DNA from: Monodelphis domestica
Lineage: Eukaryota; Chordata; Mammalia; Didelphimorphia; Didelphidae
NCBI RefSeq assembly: GCF_027887165.1
Contig: NC_077228.1
Location: 386,698,456 to 386,762,455, forward strand
DNA length: 64,000 nt
Reading direction: 5' to 3'
Shown here: positions 32,708 to 45,772 of the stretch, one piece after another
Layout: each line of letters begins with the position of its first letter
How positions within the stretch are numbered: the first letter of the stretch is position 1
Position numbers and translations under genes: made by a program
The notes under the pieces: model-generated
What the model was told of the DNA's origin: nothing
The model's input: only the letters and a program-made list of their open reading frames with translations
Databases searched by the model: none

Positions 32708-35700
32708 CTGTGAAAATAAAACAAGAAGTAGAGTTTTCCACATTTTCAAAGCTATTTTGGAATTTTCAATTTTATTACCTCCACAAATATAATCCTATAC
32801 ATACCATGTGTTAAAAGAGTCAAAATTAGATATAAATTATGTAGCAATTTTCAATATGTAAAGAATTTAAAACATCATAGCCATTAATTTCACTTTTAGA
32901 CCCTTAACATTTTATTTCTGTTTTAAATATTTTTCCTAGGGTGCTCAGATATTTGTTAAGTTCCTATTCAGGTATTTGTTAAATGTTTTTGATAAAGTAT
33001 CTGACAAAATTAGGGTATCTCTGTTGAAAATATGGAGAAATGTGGAATATATGATAGTGGAAACATGTAACGTTCAGAACTGGTTGAAGAGTGGACTCCA
33101 AAACTTGTCTCTGTACAAGACTGTTCCAAGGATTTTTATTTGACCCTCTTCTATATAATATTTTTGTTAATAATTTCAATAAAGGTAGAGATAAATTTGC
33201 AGATTAAAAAAAGTCACTATCCAAAATTCTATGTGATATGTAGAATCCAGAAAGATTTTGACAAGATAAATATTATCTCTGGCTGCATTGAGATGCACAG
33301 CACCCAAAACAAAGAGGTGACAGCCAAAGTGTACATAGCTCTGGTCAGCACACATCTAAGCTGTCTTGTTCAGTTCTGTACACTACACATTAGGAAGGAC
33401 ACTGATGAGCAGCAAGCAAAGTGCTGAGAGGGAACTGAGAATTAGCCAAGAAGAATCTTGACAAGAACTAAGGGTATTTATCCTAGAGATGATTTAAGGA
33501 GATATAATAGGGATTAGACTTATTCTTCTTAGTGAAGGTCCTAGAAAGATTTAGGCTTTCTATAAATAAAAAGTTGCTAATGACTACAGCTGTCTAAAGG
33601 TGGGATGGACTACCCCAGGACACAGTAGGTTCCCATTTACTAAAGGTCTTTAAGCAAAAGTTGAGCTTCATGCCCACTTCAAGATGAGCAGGAAACAGGA
33701 ATTCTTGCTCAGACAGAAGTAGAATGAAATGTCCTCTTTGGCTCCTATTCTAACTGAAAAATCTGTGATGCTCCACATGTACTCTACTACTATGCAATGT
33801 ATTAAAAATTGAGAAGAGAACATACTTCTATATTCTCTTCCCACACTCCAAGCAGCTGAATGAGGTCCAGGATAAGAGACATCTATGCAGAGTGAGTAAG
33901 TCTGACATGGAAGCATCTTACCTCTTAAAATACTTCAAGTTACATTGGGTTTAGTGACATCAAAAATGTTAACTTCCAAATTAGCCAAGTTATTCCCATC
34001 TCATTGAAATAAAAATTATAAGGCAGAGTGGGAGAACAGAGAGAATAATGGTCTTAGAGTCAGAAAGATGAGTTTGAAACCTAACTGTGAGTCATGAGGC
34101 CAAGAGAAATATAAAAATCACCTTTTAAAGTCAATTTCCTTATAGCAGTAAGATGGAGACTTAAACAAGTTCAACTGCTCGTCTAACAGTCATGTCATAA
34201 AATTGCTTTGTAAACTTTAAGTTGATCTAAAAAGGGGTTATTTTAGTCACAGTTCAACTGTGGATTTTCACCACTCAATAAGAAGAGGTCAATGGACTCA
34301 TTCTAAAAGAGAGGATTACTTGATTTCTAACACAGAGATATGGCCCTTCATCAATTGAGTTCATTATTTGGGGGCTCTTAATCATTTACTCCAGCATTCC
34401 TCAGCTTATGTGCAGAAAAATAAGAATTGCTCCCTCATGTTAATTATATCATATTAATCCAACCAATCCCAAATTTAAGTTGCAGACTCTTTTGGCTTTC
34501 ATTTATATATCTTACCCCACACATCATTGTCAGTACTAATGGCTACTTATTGTCTAGTACATGATGAATAAACATTATGACTAACTTGTCTATTCTATTT
34601 CACATCCTGTAAGTTTCAAGATCTATATATACTATAAACCATTTATTGCCATTGTGACAAAGGTTTGATAAGATAAGAAGATCAAGGAGGGAACTAATGA
34701 TACAGATTAAGGCCTGGGCAACATTTGAATTTTTTCCTCAGTGGCCTCTGGCACAACACTATGTAGAAGGAAAGTGATTGGCCCACTACAGCATATTCTT
34801 CTCCCTCCACACACCCCTTCCAAAAAGTATATTTATAATACTAAAGAAATATCCAAATACTCTTTGGGTCTAGAAGGCTACAAAAATACAAATGTCATCC
34901 TTCGAATGAAAGAATACCTTTATTTCCTCCTCCTTGACGACTTAATTTTAAGCTTCTGTAATTTCCCTGAAAGAAGTCCTCCCCATACAGCTTAGTGGAG
35001 AGTCTTTGTAAAATACTACAACCAAAAGCTTCATCCCCTTGTAGTCAACTTGGTGATAAGCTTCTCCAAACATAACTATGCTGAACCTCTAATAAGAATC
35101 ACAGATTTTACTGGAATCACAACACCTATAAATCAAATATTACTACATATTCTATAAAGACACAAGAAGGCTACACTGAGTAGAGAACACTACCACCAAA
35201 TCTTTAGGCAACAGAATCGAGTTGCCAATTCATTCAATGTGACTTTGTTTTATTTATTAGTTTAGGTCATCAATCCACAAAAGATGGGAAGCTAAATGGC
35301 AAATATTCTCAGCCTACTGCTAAAAATTAATAAAATATGTGGAAAAGTTGAGGGCCTTAAACAAGATCAATGGCCATATCAGAACAGAATTCTCATTCTA
35401 GTCACCTGGCCTTTGTGGATTATTGACCTTCCACATAATTGTTCTAATAAGTCACAAACGGTCTTGGAGGCAAACAAGTAGATTTCTCGTTCTACCATGT
35501 TGAAACTGACTTGAATTCACATCAGCTATGAGACCATCAATGACATGAAAAGTTGCATACTCATCTATAGTCACAGAATAGTTCCTGGGCTAAAAACTTC
35601 AGACATTTCAAATTGTGCATGAATCTTGTTGGTTTGATGTCACAATGGTAACATGTAGCACAGCAGAGGCCAAGTGAGAAAAACCTAAAGCTAAGATTGA

Positions 35701-36149
35701 GGAGATTAAAGAATCATAGAATCTTGGTAAACAGAGTGACCGTAGACATCACAGAGAAAATCTTATTACTTTAAATATGAGGAAACTGAGATCATAAGTT
35801 TTTAAGGTATGTTTGAGGTAACAAATGAGCAAGTAGCAGATCTGAGAACTAAAAGCCTACTTACTTTTATATCGGCATCCTATAGGCATGGGTTCTAATC
35901 TGATTCTGTTACTGGCTATGAAGCTTTAGAAAGTTAACTTCTATATGCCTCAGTTTCTTTACTACAGATTTTAAGTGATGTATTCACCTTATTTTAAGGA
36001 TAAAATGTGATTATGTAAAAAATGAACCATTTTGTATTATATAAACCTCAAGTACTATAAGAGAAAACACAGGCTAACTATAAGCTTTTTTGTTCCAGTG
36101 GCAAGATTTCCAATTAATAAGAAAAATGCAAGAATAAGCTATTACTTAC
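32708..36149 (-). other. CEP85L: CEP85L intron with CR1/L3-like and MIR remnants
   Basis: GT donor at 36148-36149 and AG acceptor at 32708-32709 (minus strand). Contents are a CR1/L3-like 3' part (about 32960-33920, plus strand), a MIR-type trace at 34020-34230, and further MIR-like traces at 35700-35870 and 35880-36060. The rest is unassigned. Confidence 0.75.
32960..33920 (+). mobile_element. CR1/L3-like LINE, RT end and 3' part
   Basis: The sequence runs collinear with the RT region after the segment seen at 18100 (AGAACTGGTTGAAGAGTGG), then GTTCAGTTCTGTACAC, and finally the CR1/L3 3' phrase GGGATGGACTACCCCAGG...GGTCTTTAAGCAAAAG. It is heavily mutated. Confidence 0.6.
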
Positions 36150-36375
36150 ATCTGATTCCCAGCAATAATGAAAGATTAGGCTCCTTGCCCTGAGCTCTCT
36201 GAGTAAGAATACTGCACAATGCTTTCAGGTCAAACAAACAATGGGACATTTCCTTGAACAACTGGTCAAACATGCGTGAATTCAATAGCGAAAATTCAGA
36301 TGGTTGGTACCGTTTTTCTTGTTTTTCTTGTTTTTCTTCTAATAAAGGAGAATATTCTTCAATTTGTCTTTGGTT
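36150..36375 (-). CDS. CEP85L: CEP85L penultimate exon
   Basis: This 226-bp exon has acceptor CCTCAACACAG and donor GTAAGTAAT. It encodes 75 residues plus the first base of a Ser codon. The segments [46 protein letters not shown] and SLLLGIR are the most CEP85L-like part of the whole gene. A repeated CTTGTTTTT unit (plus strand, 36319-36340) encodes the EKQEKQEK tandem, a likely replication-slippage spot in coding sequence. Confidence 0.9.
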
Positions 36376-36653
36376 CTGTGTTGAGGAAAAGACCAGAGTG
36401 AGGAGTGAAATGAAAACAGATAAACAACTAAAAATACAATCATAACAATTAAATAATAAAATATATGGGAGGAAAGTATTAAAACTATTGAATTTCATTT
36501 TAGTTGTGAATTTAATAGTAACTGGCATAATGCTATTAAAGATGGACAGCATTCACCAAAAATGTTGTAGATTTTCATTTTCATCTTTACAAAAGGCAGC
36601 ATTTACTTAATGAAAATAGGTAATCAATATAATCTGAATTTCCTAATACTCAC

Positions 36654-36761
36654 ATCAAGTAAAGTTTCTGATAACTTCAATATAGTCTTTTCACTTTCTG
36701 CTAGCTTTCCCTCCATTTTCTCAGTTGTCAGTTTCTCTTGACAAAGTTTCTGTTGAGCAGA
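36654..36761 (-). CDS. CEP85L: CEP85L coiled-coil exon
   Basis: This is an exon of 108 bp (36 codons, phase 0 at both ends) with acceptor TTTTTGCCAG and donor GTGAGTATT. It encodes an uninterrupted helix starting SAQQKLCQEKLTTEK and ending TLLD, part of the long central and C-terminal coiled coil. Confidence 0.88.
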
Positions 36762-37729
36762 CTGGCAAAAAGATTTTTAAAAAAACATCAAATACGGAAA
36801 GTCGAATATCAGACCAAAGCAAGTCAATGAGAATTTTAAATTAATTTTTCCTTTCTTATGGTCCTCCACCTTTCATGTAACCTTTACATCATTCTACATA
36901 ACCAATTCAAGACTATTATCAGAGGGGTAAGAAACAAAGCTGTTTCTTTTATGAAGAAAGTCTATGTTTAAAAAAAAAAAGTGTATGAAGCCTTAAGCCA
37001 CTGTTTAAATCTTTTGCTTTTCCATTATCAACACTGTGTCAAATCTTCCCCTCTCTGCATGCACTATTTTCAGAAAGATTTTGCTGTTAAGTTCACAAAT
37101 TAAAGGCCTATTTTAGATCTTTGAAGACCTATATTCTTTTTTCTAAATTAGGATATGTGTATATAGAAAGGCATGACATGCAGAAACATTAAGTAGTGTT
37201 ATTTGAAAAATCATCATTACAGCAGCAGGAAGGACACTTTAATAGCATTTGGGTCATTTCTGCTAATTAATTTAATTGTCAGTTATAAACCTTAGAACAA
37301 TGTGTCACAAAATTTGCAGTAATTAATGAATGCTGCGAGGGCTTTTAATCGACTTCAATTCCTTTCACTGACTATCAAAATCAATACATGTAACAAGTAG
37401 GAGAATAACTTTCAAGCTATTTTTATATCTATATTTAGTCTCTTAAAATTCTTTATAAAATGATTACTTGAATATAAATTAATGTATTATGGAGTTTCCC
37501 TCCACCTTCATCTCTGGAATAATCATAAACAAAAAAGAATGGATGTTACTACTTATATTAATTATAGGATTGAGGAATATCAATGCACTTCCTCATTCAT
37601 CTAAATAAGTGATGAATTCAGAGCAGTTCTTAACTTTTTCATGTGCCATGGGCCTGTTAGCATTCTGATAAAATCCATATACCGCTTTCTCAAATGTTTT
37701 AAATGTATAAAGTAAAACACACAGGATTA

Positions 37730-39195
37730 CAATGGATTAAAAAGATAGCTAAAAATATATAAAACTATGTATACCCTTATGTTCGGCCACTACCACAACA
37801 AGGTCTGTATCTCAAGAGATTTAAAAAAAAAAAGGTGAGGCAGGACCTATTTGTACAAAAATATTCATTGCACCTCTTTTTTTGTGGTATCAAAGAATTG
37901 GAAATCAAGGGTATCTCTAAGTGAAGAATAGCTGAACAAGTTGTGGTAAAAACTTATAAAGGAATACTATTACATCATAAGAAACGTCAAATAAGATATT
38001 CACCAAAAAAAAAAAAGGAAACATGTATATGAAGTGATGTAAAGTAAAATGAGCAGAACTGAAAGAACAATGTAAACAGAAAGAGCAATACTCTTTCACG
38101 AACAACTATTAATTACCTAGTGTAAAAGGGGAAGGGGTTTTGGGGATGTAAAAGACACCAGATGTATTGTGTTGGGCCAGTATCAGATTTGGGAATCTGT
38201 TTGGGAAGGCCAACAAAACCTAGCCAGTCAGAGCCTGACTCTAATATGACACACACAGATCACTCAATGAAATGGGAAGTAGTTTTAATAAAAAGGAATG
38301 AGGTAGAAGGGTATGGCATAACCTAAACCTAATTGTTCTAACTAATAACCCAGGATCTGATATCTCTTCACAGAGATTTCTTGAGAGTGATTTTCGTACT
38401 CTAATCTTCCCTAACTGCCTAAATTCCCAGTCCCTGATCTTGGCTAAACTAAACTAAACACCCCCTAAGCTGGTTTTAAGGAAAAGGCCTGTGTCAGCCT
38501 GATAGGACCCAGGGAGGGTCCCAGATACAAAAGGACCCAGGCCTGGTCTCACAATCAGATGCCAGATGGTTCAGGATCACCATGCAGTAGATAAAAACAG
38601 ATCAGCCAGGGCAGCAGGGCAGCAGGGCAACAGGATAACAGGATAGCAGAGCAGTAGGGCAGCCGGACAGAAAGACAGGATAGGGAATTCAGGGTGGTAT
38701 AGGGTAAAGCAGCCTGTCCCTTCAGGTCAAAACCAGAGAAAGACCCCTAAACCTCAGTTAACTCTCTCTCTCCCTTCCTTTCCCATTCTAGAATTCTCTC
38801 CATTAGTCTCATGCCTCTGCAAACTTGCTCTAATCCTCTCTTCCTTATAACACTTAAGTTATACTCAGCAATACAGTGATCCAAGATATTCACAGAGACC
38901 CATGAAGAGAAATGCCATTCACCTCCAAAGAAATAACTGAAGGAATTGGAATGCAGATCAAAACATAACATTTTTTGCTTTCTTTTCGGATGGGGGAGGT
39001 GGGGAAGAGGACGGGTTGTTTGAGATATCTTCCACAAAATGACTGATCTAGAAAAATATTTTATGATTGTACATTTAAATTCTGTATCAGATTACATTGC
39101 TTATCATCTCAGAGAAAAGAGAGGGATCAGAAGGAGTAAGGGGTAAGCAAGAATTTGGAACACAAAATTCAAAACATAAAAAAGTTAATTGTTTT
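37730..39195 (+). mobile_element. Old L1 3' fragment, split by an LTR-like block
   Basis: The ORF2-end phrases ATATTCATTGCACCTC, TGAACAAGTTGTGGT and GGAATACTATTACATC are followed, after the block 38121-38865, by AGCAATACAGTGATCCAAG and a 3' UTR ending at about 39195 in A-rich sequence. Confidence 0.7.
38121..38865. mobile_element. Unclassified LTR-like insertion
   Basis: It separates two L1 parts that are otherwise contiguous. Its left end is TGTAAAAGGGG and its right end CTTATAACA, giving TG...CA termini. It contains AATAAA near 38288 and a GGGCAGCA/GGATAACA short tandem at 38611-38665. No target duplication was found and the orientation is uncertain. Confidence 0.45.
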
Positions 39196-39417
39196 TCCAG
39201 GTAATTAGGAAAAATAAAATATTTTTATTTATAGTTTGTTTTTAAACTTGAACTCCAAGTTGGAATTGTTTGCATTCAAAGATTTATAAAGAAAATACAA
39301 ACATTTTTAAAGACTCACATATTGTGATCCACAGGAAATCTAATACAACAAAGTTTTAATAATTTGGCAAAAAAAAAAAACAGCTATCCAAGATTACATG
39401 CATATGCAAAGCATTCT

Positions 39418-39640
39418 ACTATCAAGGTGGCTCAAAGGATAAAGAGCCAGGCCTGGAGTCAGGAGGTCCCAAGCTCAAATCTGGCCTCAAGTATTTCTTA
39501 GTTGTGTTGTATGACCCTGTGCAAGTCAGTCACTTAACCCCAACTGTCTGGCCCTTTACTGCTCTTCTGGCCTGAAAAGTGATATTTAGTATCCATTCTA
39601 AGACATATGGTAAAGAACTTTTTTTAAAAGAAAAGGAAAC
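39418..39640 (+). mobile_element. tRNA-type SINE, diverged
   Basis: It contains GAGCCAGGCCTGGAGTCAGGAGG, CTCAAATCTGGCC, GTCACTTAACCCCAACTG and a tail ending in a T-run followed by AAAAG. Confidence 0.8.
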
Positions 39641-40494
39641 CGCTTCAGTGAGCTTATTATAACTTGCTCTTCTTAAAGATTTAAAATCAGATTTTTAATG
39701 GTTTAAAATAAGTGTGCAATACTGGTAACTGTGCATAGTTTTCAATTCAGTATGGTGTTGAATTTATTCAGTACATTGTAAGGCAAGACCATTTGTGGTT
39801 AATATTAGCATATATGACTACCCATTCATTATCTGATCTGTATTCAATCTTCTTTTGATCAAACAAGAGGAGTTATCTGGTGGTGTTATTGCTGGAAGTC
39901 ATAAATAGGACAATTGGATTTGGGTGATACATCAAGAGTCAAGGGCACTTTGCAAAAAACAATTTAAAAGTGGAAAAGACCATGTGCATGAGATACCCAC
40001 CCCTGAAGAACCAACTGATATATGATTTCTAACAAAGAAAGCTATTTTGATAGATATTACACTTTACCTGAAGCACCAATGTTTCTCCATTCTGAGCTAT
40101 ATAAAAACTGCATGAAATTTTTTTTTTCATCTACCAAGCCTAAAAGTCTCACCAGACTCAAATGTAATATAATTTGAACATGAAGTCAGAGCTCTATGAA
40201 TTATGATTATTAAAGCAAAACATCATGCCATTTCTTATCATTTTTTTAAAAAGAGCATTCCTAAATTAATTTCTTGAAGCCTTCTGACAGCATATGAATC
40301 CAATGTACTAAAAGTTTTTAGTTATTGCTTAATTGTACTAGATAGATAGACAAATAAAGATTTTATTTTTCTCAAAGATTTCATTTGTCATTGATCACTA
40401 ATTAAAAATTTTTAAGAGTTGCAAATTAACTTATTCAGATATCCATTTTAAAAGTATTATAATGAGCATTTTAAAGCATTATTATTGGTGAAAT

Positions 40495-40745
40495 TTCTAG
40501 AAATAAGGCACAGTGACTAGTGCTGGACTTGTAGCTAATAAATCATAAATTTGAATCTTATCTAAGACATTTAGAAGTTGTTTGACCTTGCAGGTCACTT
40601 TAAATTTCAGTATCAGTTTTCTCATCTGGAAAATGGAGATAATAAAAGTGTCTATCTCTCAGTTATTGAAGGTCAAATGAGATAATCCATACAAAGTGTT
40701 TTTCAAATCTTAATGCACTATATAAATGTTACTTGCTATTATTAT
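40495..40745 (+). mobile_element. MIR/CORE-SINE
   Basis: It contains GGCACAGTGACTAGTGCTGG, TTGACCTTGCAGGTCACTT, CAGTTTTCTCATCTGGAAAATGG and the terminal TATATAAATGTTACTTGC phrase. This is an ancient mammalian type. Confidence 0.8.
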
Positions 40746-41639
40746 TTGTTCATAAATTAAATGAATATTCCCTTAGGGAATATTCTGGAAATAATTTATA
40801 TATAGGTTGATAATTTAAGATACTAACTAAAATGTGTCAGATATTTCTAAGACTAAAAACATTAACTTTCTAAATATCACTGATTTCCATTTGCCTTACA
40901 TTCCACATCTTAATAGTCTATTTACAAACAAATTTACTAAGTTATTAGATACAGATATTTATTTGAATAATTATTTCCTATATAACTGAAATGTGAAAAT
41001 TTTGAAGTAAAAATCTGGGTAGGTTAACACCTCTTTTCCTTTATTAAAGGGCTCAAATGACACAGCATTAAGTTTAACTTGGATAACAATTCTATGCAAG
41101 CTTATTCTTCCATTTAAGAGGATACTTTCAGGAAAATATGTCCCCAAAGTTTACATTTTCTGTTAAGATTATCTTACTGTGAGTTCTTCTCAAGTGTGTA
41201 TGCGCTTGTGTAGTAAATATGTTCCATTTTTACTTTTCCTCTCCATCCAACCCAGCTAGCCTAGTTAAAAAGCTCTTGAAGCCAACAACTGCACTATGAC
41301 TTCTGAGACACCCTTTATATCATCAAAATTAATAATAAAAATTACTGAGCATGGAATGTATTTCATTGAAATATGTGAAGCATTTTCAAAAATTAAAATA
41401 TATTACTATATCTTCAAAGTGTTTGCCAGTTGATGACTTCTGCCCTTACCTCTAGCAGAGGTAGTTTCTCTAAAGTTCACTCTCTGTTCCCAACAGAAAA
41501 TGGTTGGAGACCATATGCCCATGTCACTATTTCCCAAAGTTGCCATGGTTCTGCCATCTGCTTTCTCTTATTTTGCATGTCAAACTCTAAGTACCACTTG
41601 GATTTTCTATTTGTCTTGAAACTGAATACCCCCTTATAT

Positions 41640-41755
41640 GTTAAAATGTAAAATCCTTAAGAATAGAGGCAAGCTTGCTTTTCTATTGGCATCCCCGACA
41701 CTCAGGACAGTACTTGGCAAATACTAAGTACTTAATAAATGCTTTTCCATTCAAT
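41640..41755 (+). mobile_element. L2 3' tail fragment
   Basis: TTAAGAATAGAGGCAAGCTTG, GGACAGTACTTGGCAAATAC and TTAATAAATGCTTTTCCATTC match the L2 end. Confidence 0.7.
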
Positions 41756-41799
41756 CCAAAAGCATAATATTAATAATAACAAAAATTATAATATTTTAA

Positions 41800-42050
41800 A
41801 GTTCATATTTATATAACATATTATGGTTTCCAAAGTGTTTTTTCCACTTTGTGTCATTTTGATCTGAACAATAACAAATCTCTCTAAAGTGGGTAAAATG
41901 ATTCTGAATTTTATAGGTAAGAAAACTTGAGGTAAACAGAGGGTAAGTGACTTGCTCAGTCATAAGGATAATCAGCATATGCATCAGGATTTGAACACTG
42001 GTCTTTCTGATGCCCATTCTTGTACTGTATTTACAATGCCATCAAGATAC
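41800..42050 (+). mobile_element. MIR-like remnant
   Basis: TTTCCAAAGTGTTTTTTCC, AGAAAACTTGAGGTAAACAG, GTAAGTGACTTGCTCAG and GGATTTGAACACTGGTC are consistent with an ancient MIR-type SINE. Confidence 0.55.
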
Positions 42051-42404
42051 AACTAATCTCACACATGAAACAAAACTTAAATTTTAGTTCTATCTACATT
42101 TATTTTAGCCTTCTTTTTTCCTTCTTTTAACTGGGTTCATGCTGAAGTCAAGATTTAAGATTATACTCTTACTAGTTTTTAAAAAGGAAAAGAAACTCAT
42201 TATCATGATAACAGTTCCTTGAAGTAAGAGTATAAATTTCCTTTTAAATGACTGGAGGACAGTCACAAACATCTGCATAAAAGTATCCTACAAAAAAGTT
42301 TTATTCCTCTAAGATGTGCTTAATGAAAAATCAAGGGTTGTTTTTTTTTTTTCACATTCTAAGAACTTATTTGGTTGCTGTTGTTGATGTTTTAAGTAGA
42401 ATAG

Positions 42405-42970
42405 TGTAAGAGAAGAAAATCGGATTCAGCATGCAAGAAAAAAAGCAACCCAAGTGGGGAAGGAGCAAGGGAAGACAGAATTCTGGGAAAGAACAGAAGA
42501 GCTGAGAAGATTAAAAAGCAGTTACTTCACTTCTCTTTGGGCACTCTCCAAGTGAAATCTGAGGCAGAAAAAGGAGTGGATAGGACTTTCACTATAAAGC
42601 CATCCACCCAAAGAAGACTTTCCTCTCCATCCCCTAAAGTTGTTCTTGAACTTTATACTACAAACAGGGTAGAAATCAGGACAGCTCTCTCAACTGACCT
42701 AGGAGGGTCAGGCAAGCATCCTGATCCTTCAAGATTTTGGGAAAGGGGTCAGTTGTTAGCTGTTAGGTATCTCCTACTTCCCATTTCCCACTTCCCTATT
42801 CAACAACCCTATTCACCCTGTCTTGTGTGTGCCCCTTTAGAATAAATAGTTATTCTTCAGATCAAGTGCCTGCCTCATACTATTCGGAGAGAGGGATCTG
42901 AAGCTTGGGGAGAAAGGTTGTATTTTCTCCTCAAGGAGGGAGAATCAGTTTCTGTTCTTGACTTTACATT
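42405..42970 (+). mobile_element. Possible LTR-like block
   Basis: It runs from TGTAAGAGAAG to CTTGACTTTACA, with a TTTATACTAC box (about 42651) and AATAAA at 42841, in the order of an LTR promoter and polyadenylation signal. No target duplication was found. Small open frames inside show no domain. A G-rich run (43030-43055) follows. Confidence 0.35.
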
Positions 42971-43549
42971 CAACTCAGTCATATTCTATTTGTTCCACAG
43001 ACAACTTGAGCTGTCCTCACTAGGGAAAGAGGGGAGGGGGAGAGGGGGGGGGGGAACGACACTAATCTCGCCCCCTCTCCATCTTCTGACCCCATTCCAC
43101 CTCCCTCACTCTCTAGTCTCAAAGTAGAGGTAGTGGGTGGCTCCTTTCCCCATCCATTACAGCAGCAAGGAGAGAGCATGCTGGAGAACTATTACAAAGT
43201 CAAGAGTCAGAACATGGAATATCTCTTGTAAGGAAGAGGAATTAGGCCAAGATACATGAGTATTCAGAGGGAAGTAAAATGAAGAAAACTGGAAAAACAG
43301 AAAGGCACAGGTTATGAAGAATTTTTTGTAAAAATTAAAAAATATCTATTTTCTCTCCTATCCCCTTCCTAACCAATTTACAAGGGGGAAAAAAAAACTC
43401 TTAAAGCAAAACCTATGATTCTAATAATTTCTGGCCTTTTAAGGACTTAGCCTTGAAGAACAACCTAAAGGAGTTTAAGAGTACAAGACAAAGATTTTTA
43501 GGTTGAAGAATAAAAACTATGGGAAAAAGTTAAAGGAACTATTATTTTT

Positions 43550-43715
43550 TTGTTTTTCAGTCACATCTGACTCTATATGACTGACCTCACAGACTCTTTG
43601 TCCATATGGCTTCCTTCTCCAGGAATAACTAGTAAGTGACTGAAGCTGAATTTGAACTCAAGATTTTCCCGACTCTAAGCCTGGTGCTCTAATGAATGCA
43701 CCAATTAACTGCCCT
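43550..43715 (+). mobile_element. RTE-tail (MAR1-like) SINE fragment
   Basis: TCACATCTGACTCTATATGAC, TTCCTTCTCCAGGA and GAATTTGAACTCAAGATTTTCC match the family also seen at 47905-48140. The centre is deleted. Confidence 0.6.
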
Positions 43716-43774
43716 TAAGACTATTTCATCTGGAGAAATTTTACAATTTTATTTTAATATGTCCTTAAATAAGA

Positions 43775-43950
43775 TGGCAAGGTATAGCTAGATGGCTCAA
43801 TGGATACAGTCAGGACATCCTGGGTTCAAATTTGGCCTCAGGCACTTTCCAACTGTATGACCCTGGGCAAGTCACAACTCCTACTACTCATCTGCTTAAG
43901 AACTGGTACCAAGTATTGATCCTAAGAAAGAAGAGTTTATAAAGGGGGAA
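43775..43950 (+). mobile_element. tRNA-type SINE, diverged
   Basis: It contains GCTAGATGGCTCAATGGATA, GGTTCAAATTTGGCCTCAGGC, GACCCTGGGCAAGTCAC and an AAGTATTGATCCTAAG end. Confidence 0.75.
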
Positions 43951-44164
43951 AGGAAAAGGGGAAAAGAAAAGGGGGAGGAGGAGATGATGACATTCCATAG
44001 CTTTCCACTTCCAATTAACTAAAAGATAAAGATTCAAATCAAGTTTAGACATAAAACATTGGAACTGAGTTATAAAAGGGGTCTGTGGAAGCTCCTCTAA
44101 AGTCTTTTGAAATCATATAAATTTCCATTAGCCTTGAATAAATAGTTGGGATCCTGTTATGAAT

Positions 44165-44640
44165 AACAGAATCACAGAATAACTTTAAGGAGTTGAAAGG
44201 GATTTTAGAACTATCAAACAAGTAATTGTAGCATAAATTGTTTTTGCTACAGGGTTACTACCAAGTGGTTGACCCTTTCACTGGCAAAGATCTCAGTATC
44301 TCATGAAGCAGTCCAGCCCATTTGTGGACAGTTTTAATTTTGTTTGAAAGCCTTTCTTTATACCAAGCTAAAATCTACCTGTACTAGAACTCTAACTGAA
44401 TCCAATCTCCCTATATCACATGAGTACTTCAAATATTTGAAGATGGTGAAAATAACATCCTTTCTCACTTAATCTTCTCTTCTCTAGGCTAACCATTCCT
44501 TTTTTCACTCATCTGGTTTTCAGTCCCTTTGCTACCCCTACTATGGACATTCACTAACTTAAAAAAAAATCTCCTAAAACTGTGGCTCACAATGTCTGTA
44601 ACATAAAAATCCCTCCTAATTTCTGACTTTATAATCATCA
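44165..44640. mobile_element. Old repeat, CR1/L3-like (antisense) trace
   Basis: Phrases such as AATATTTGAAGATGG, TCTTCTCTTCTCTAGGCTAA and TGGTTTTCAGTCCC resemble the complement of CR1/L3 3' regions common in mammals. No target duplication was identified. Confidence 0.35.
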
Positions 44641-44999
44641 CTTGCTAAAAATCAATAGAGATGGGTTATTAAATGCATAAGTTAAAATCTCACAATAATA
44701 AAACACTTTTATCTCTCAATTACAGAAATTCATACCTAACGAAACTCTAGGATCCTATGTCCTCTCTGCCAAAAGATTACAGTGATTATAACAAATTCAG
44801 TTAATAACTCACTAAAAGCATGAAACTTGCTTCTGAAAAATTAATGGGAAGGAATGAAGGCTTAAAATGTATGCTGACTGCAGCCACCATGTTCTTGACA
44901 AGGGAGATTTCCATTGTAAAATGGCTTGTGTTACACTGATTAAAGGAAAAACCTAACATATAACTTTTTTTCAATGAGATACATTGAAGTAATTGTTGA

Positions 45000-45680
45000 G
45001 GTGAGTCTTAGAAGAAGCTCAGAGATTCTGACAGTAGGAGATGGAAGGGAAAAGCATTTCAGCCAGTGGGATCAGCCAGTGACAAAGACACTGAATTAGG
45101 AGATGGAGCACAATGTATGAAGAACTGAAAATAAGCCAATATAGTTGGATAGTCGAATATGTGGAGTGTCAAATACAAGAGGACTAGAAAGGTTGGAAGT
45201 TGAGAAGACCATTAAAAGTCCAAAAGGGGGAGAGAATTGCTTTGTAACTGATCTTACAGGTAACTGGGAAACACATGAATTTCCTTGGGTGAAAAGCGTA
45301 GGGAGGAATGGTTTCCTCAGGCTTACTCTTTATGAAAATCACTTTAGCAAATATGGAGTTGATGAACTGAAGTGGGAACAGACTTCAGGCAAGGAAAACA
45401 ATTTGAAAGCAATCTTGCACTATTTTTCCTTAAGAATTCTAATACCTAGTACATGTGGTACCCTTCATTGCCTAAGTGGTATATGTTATAGATACATAAA
45501 TACATACACTGTTATAGATACATAGGTAGATACACTGTCAGACAACCAGATGAAAAACATTATTACGTGTCTACAATGCCATGTCCTGTGCAAAGCACGG
45601 GGGATACAAAAATGGGTTAAAAAAACCTGCCTGCTTCCAAAGAGCTCAGTCTAATGAGGAGATATAGTCTAAGGGGGAAT
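45000..45680 (+). repeat. Ancient unnamed interspersed repeat (part 1)
   Basis: The text has the order CAGCCAGTGACAAAGACACTG, ATAGTTGGATAGTCG, GACTAGAAAGGTTGG, a GAAAATCACTTTAGCA segment and AGACTTCAGGCAAGG. It matches the first part of a mammalian repeat whose later part seems to be present at 52530-52920. The open frame 45145-45525 is not considered a gene. Confidence 0.4.
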
Positions 45681-45772
45681 ATAGAATTTGTGAACAAGTT
45701 CTAAACAGGATAAATTAGAAATAAACAGAAGAGGATTGATTACTGGAAAGGTTTCCTTTAGAAGGTAAGATT

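Noticed and set aside
45145..45525. 126-codon open frame as a gene
   Set aside because: It lies within an old interspersed repeat, and no domain is visible.
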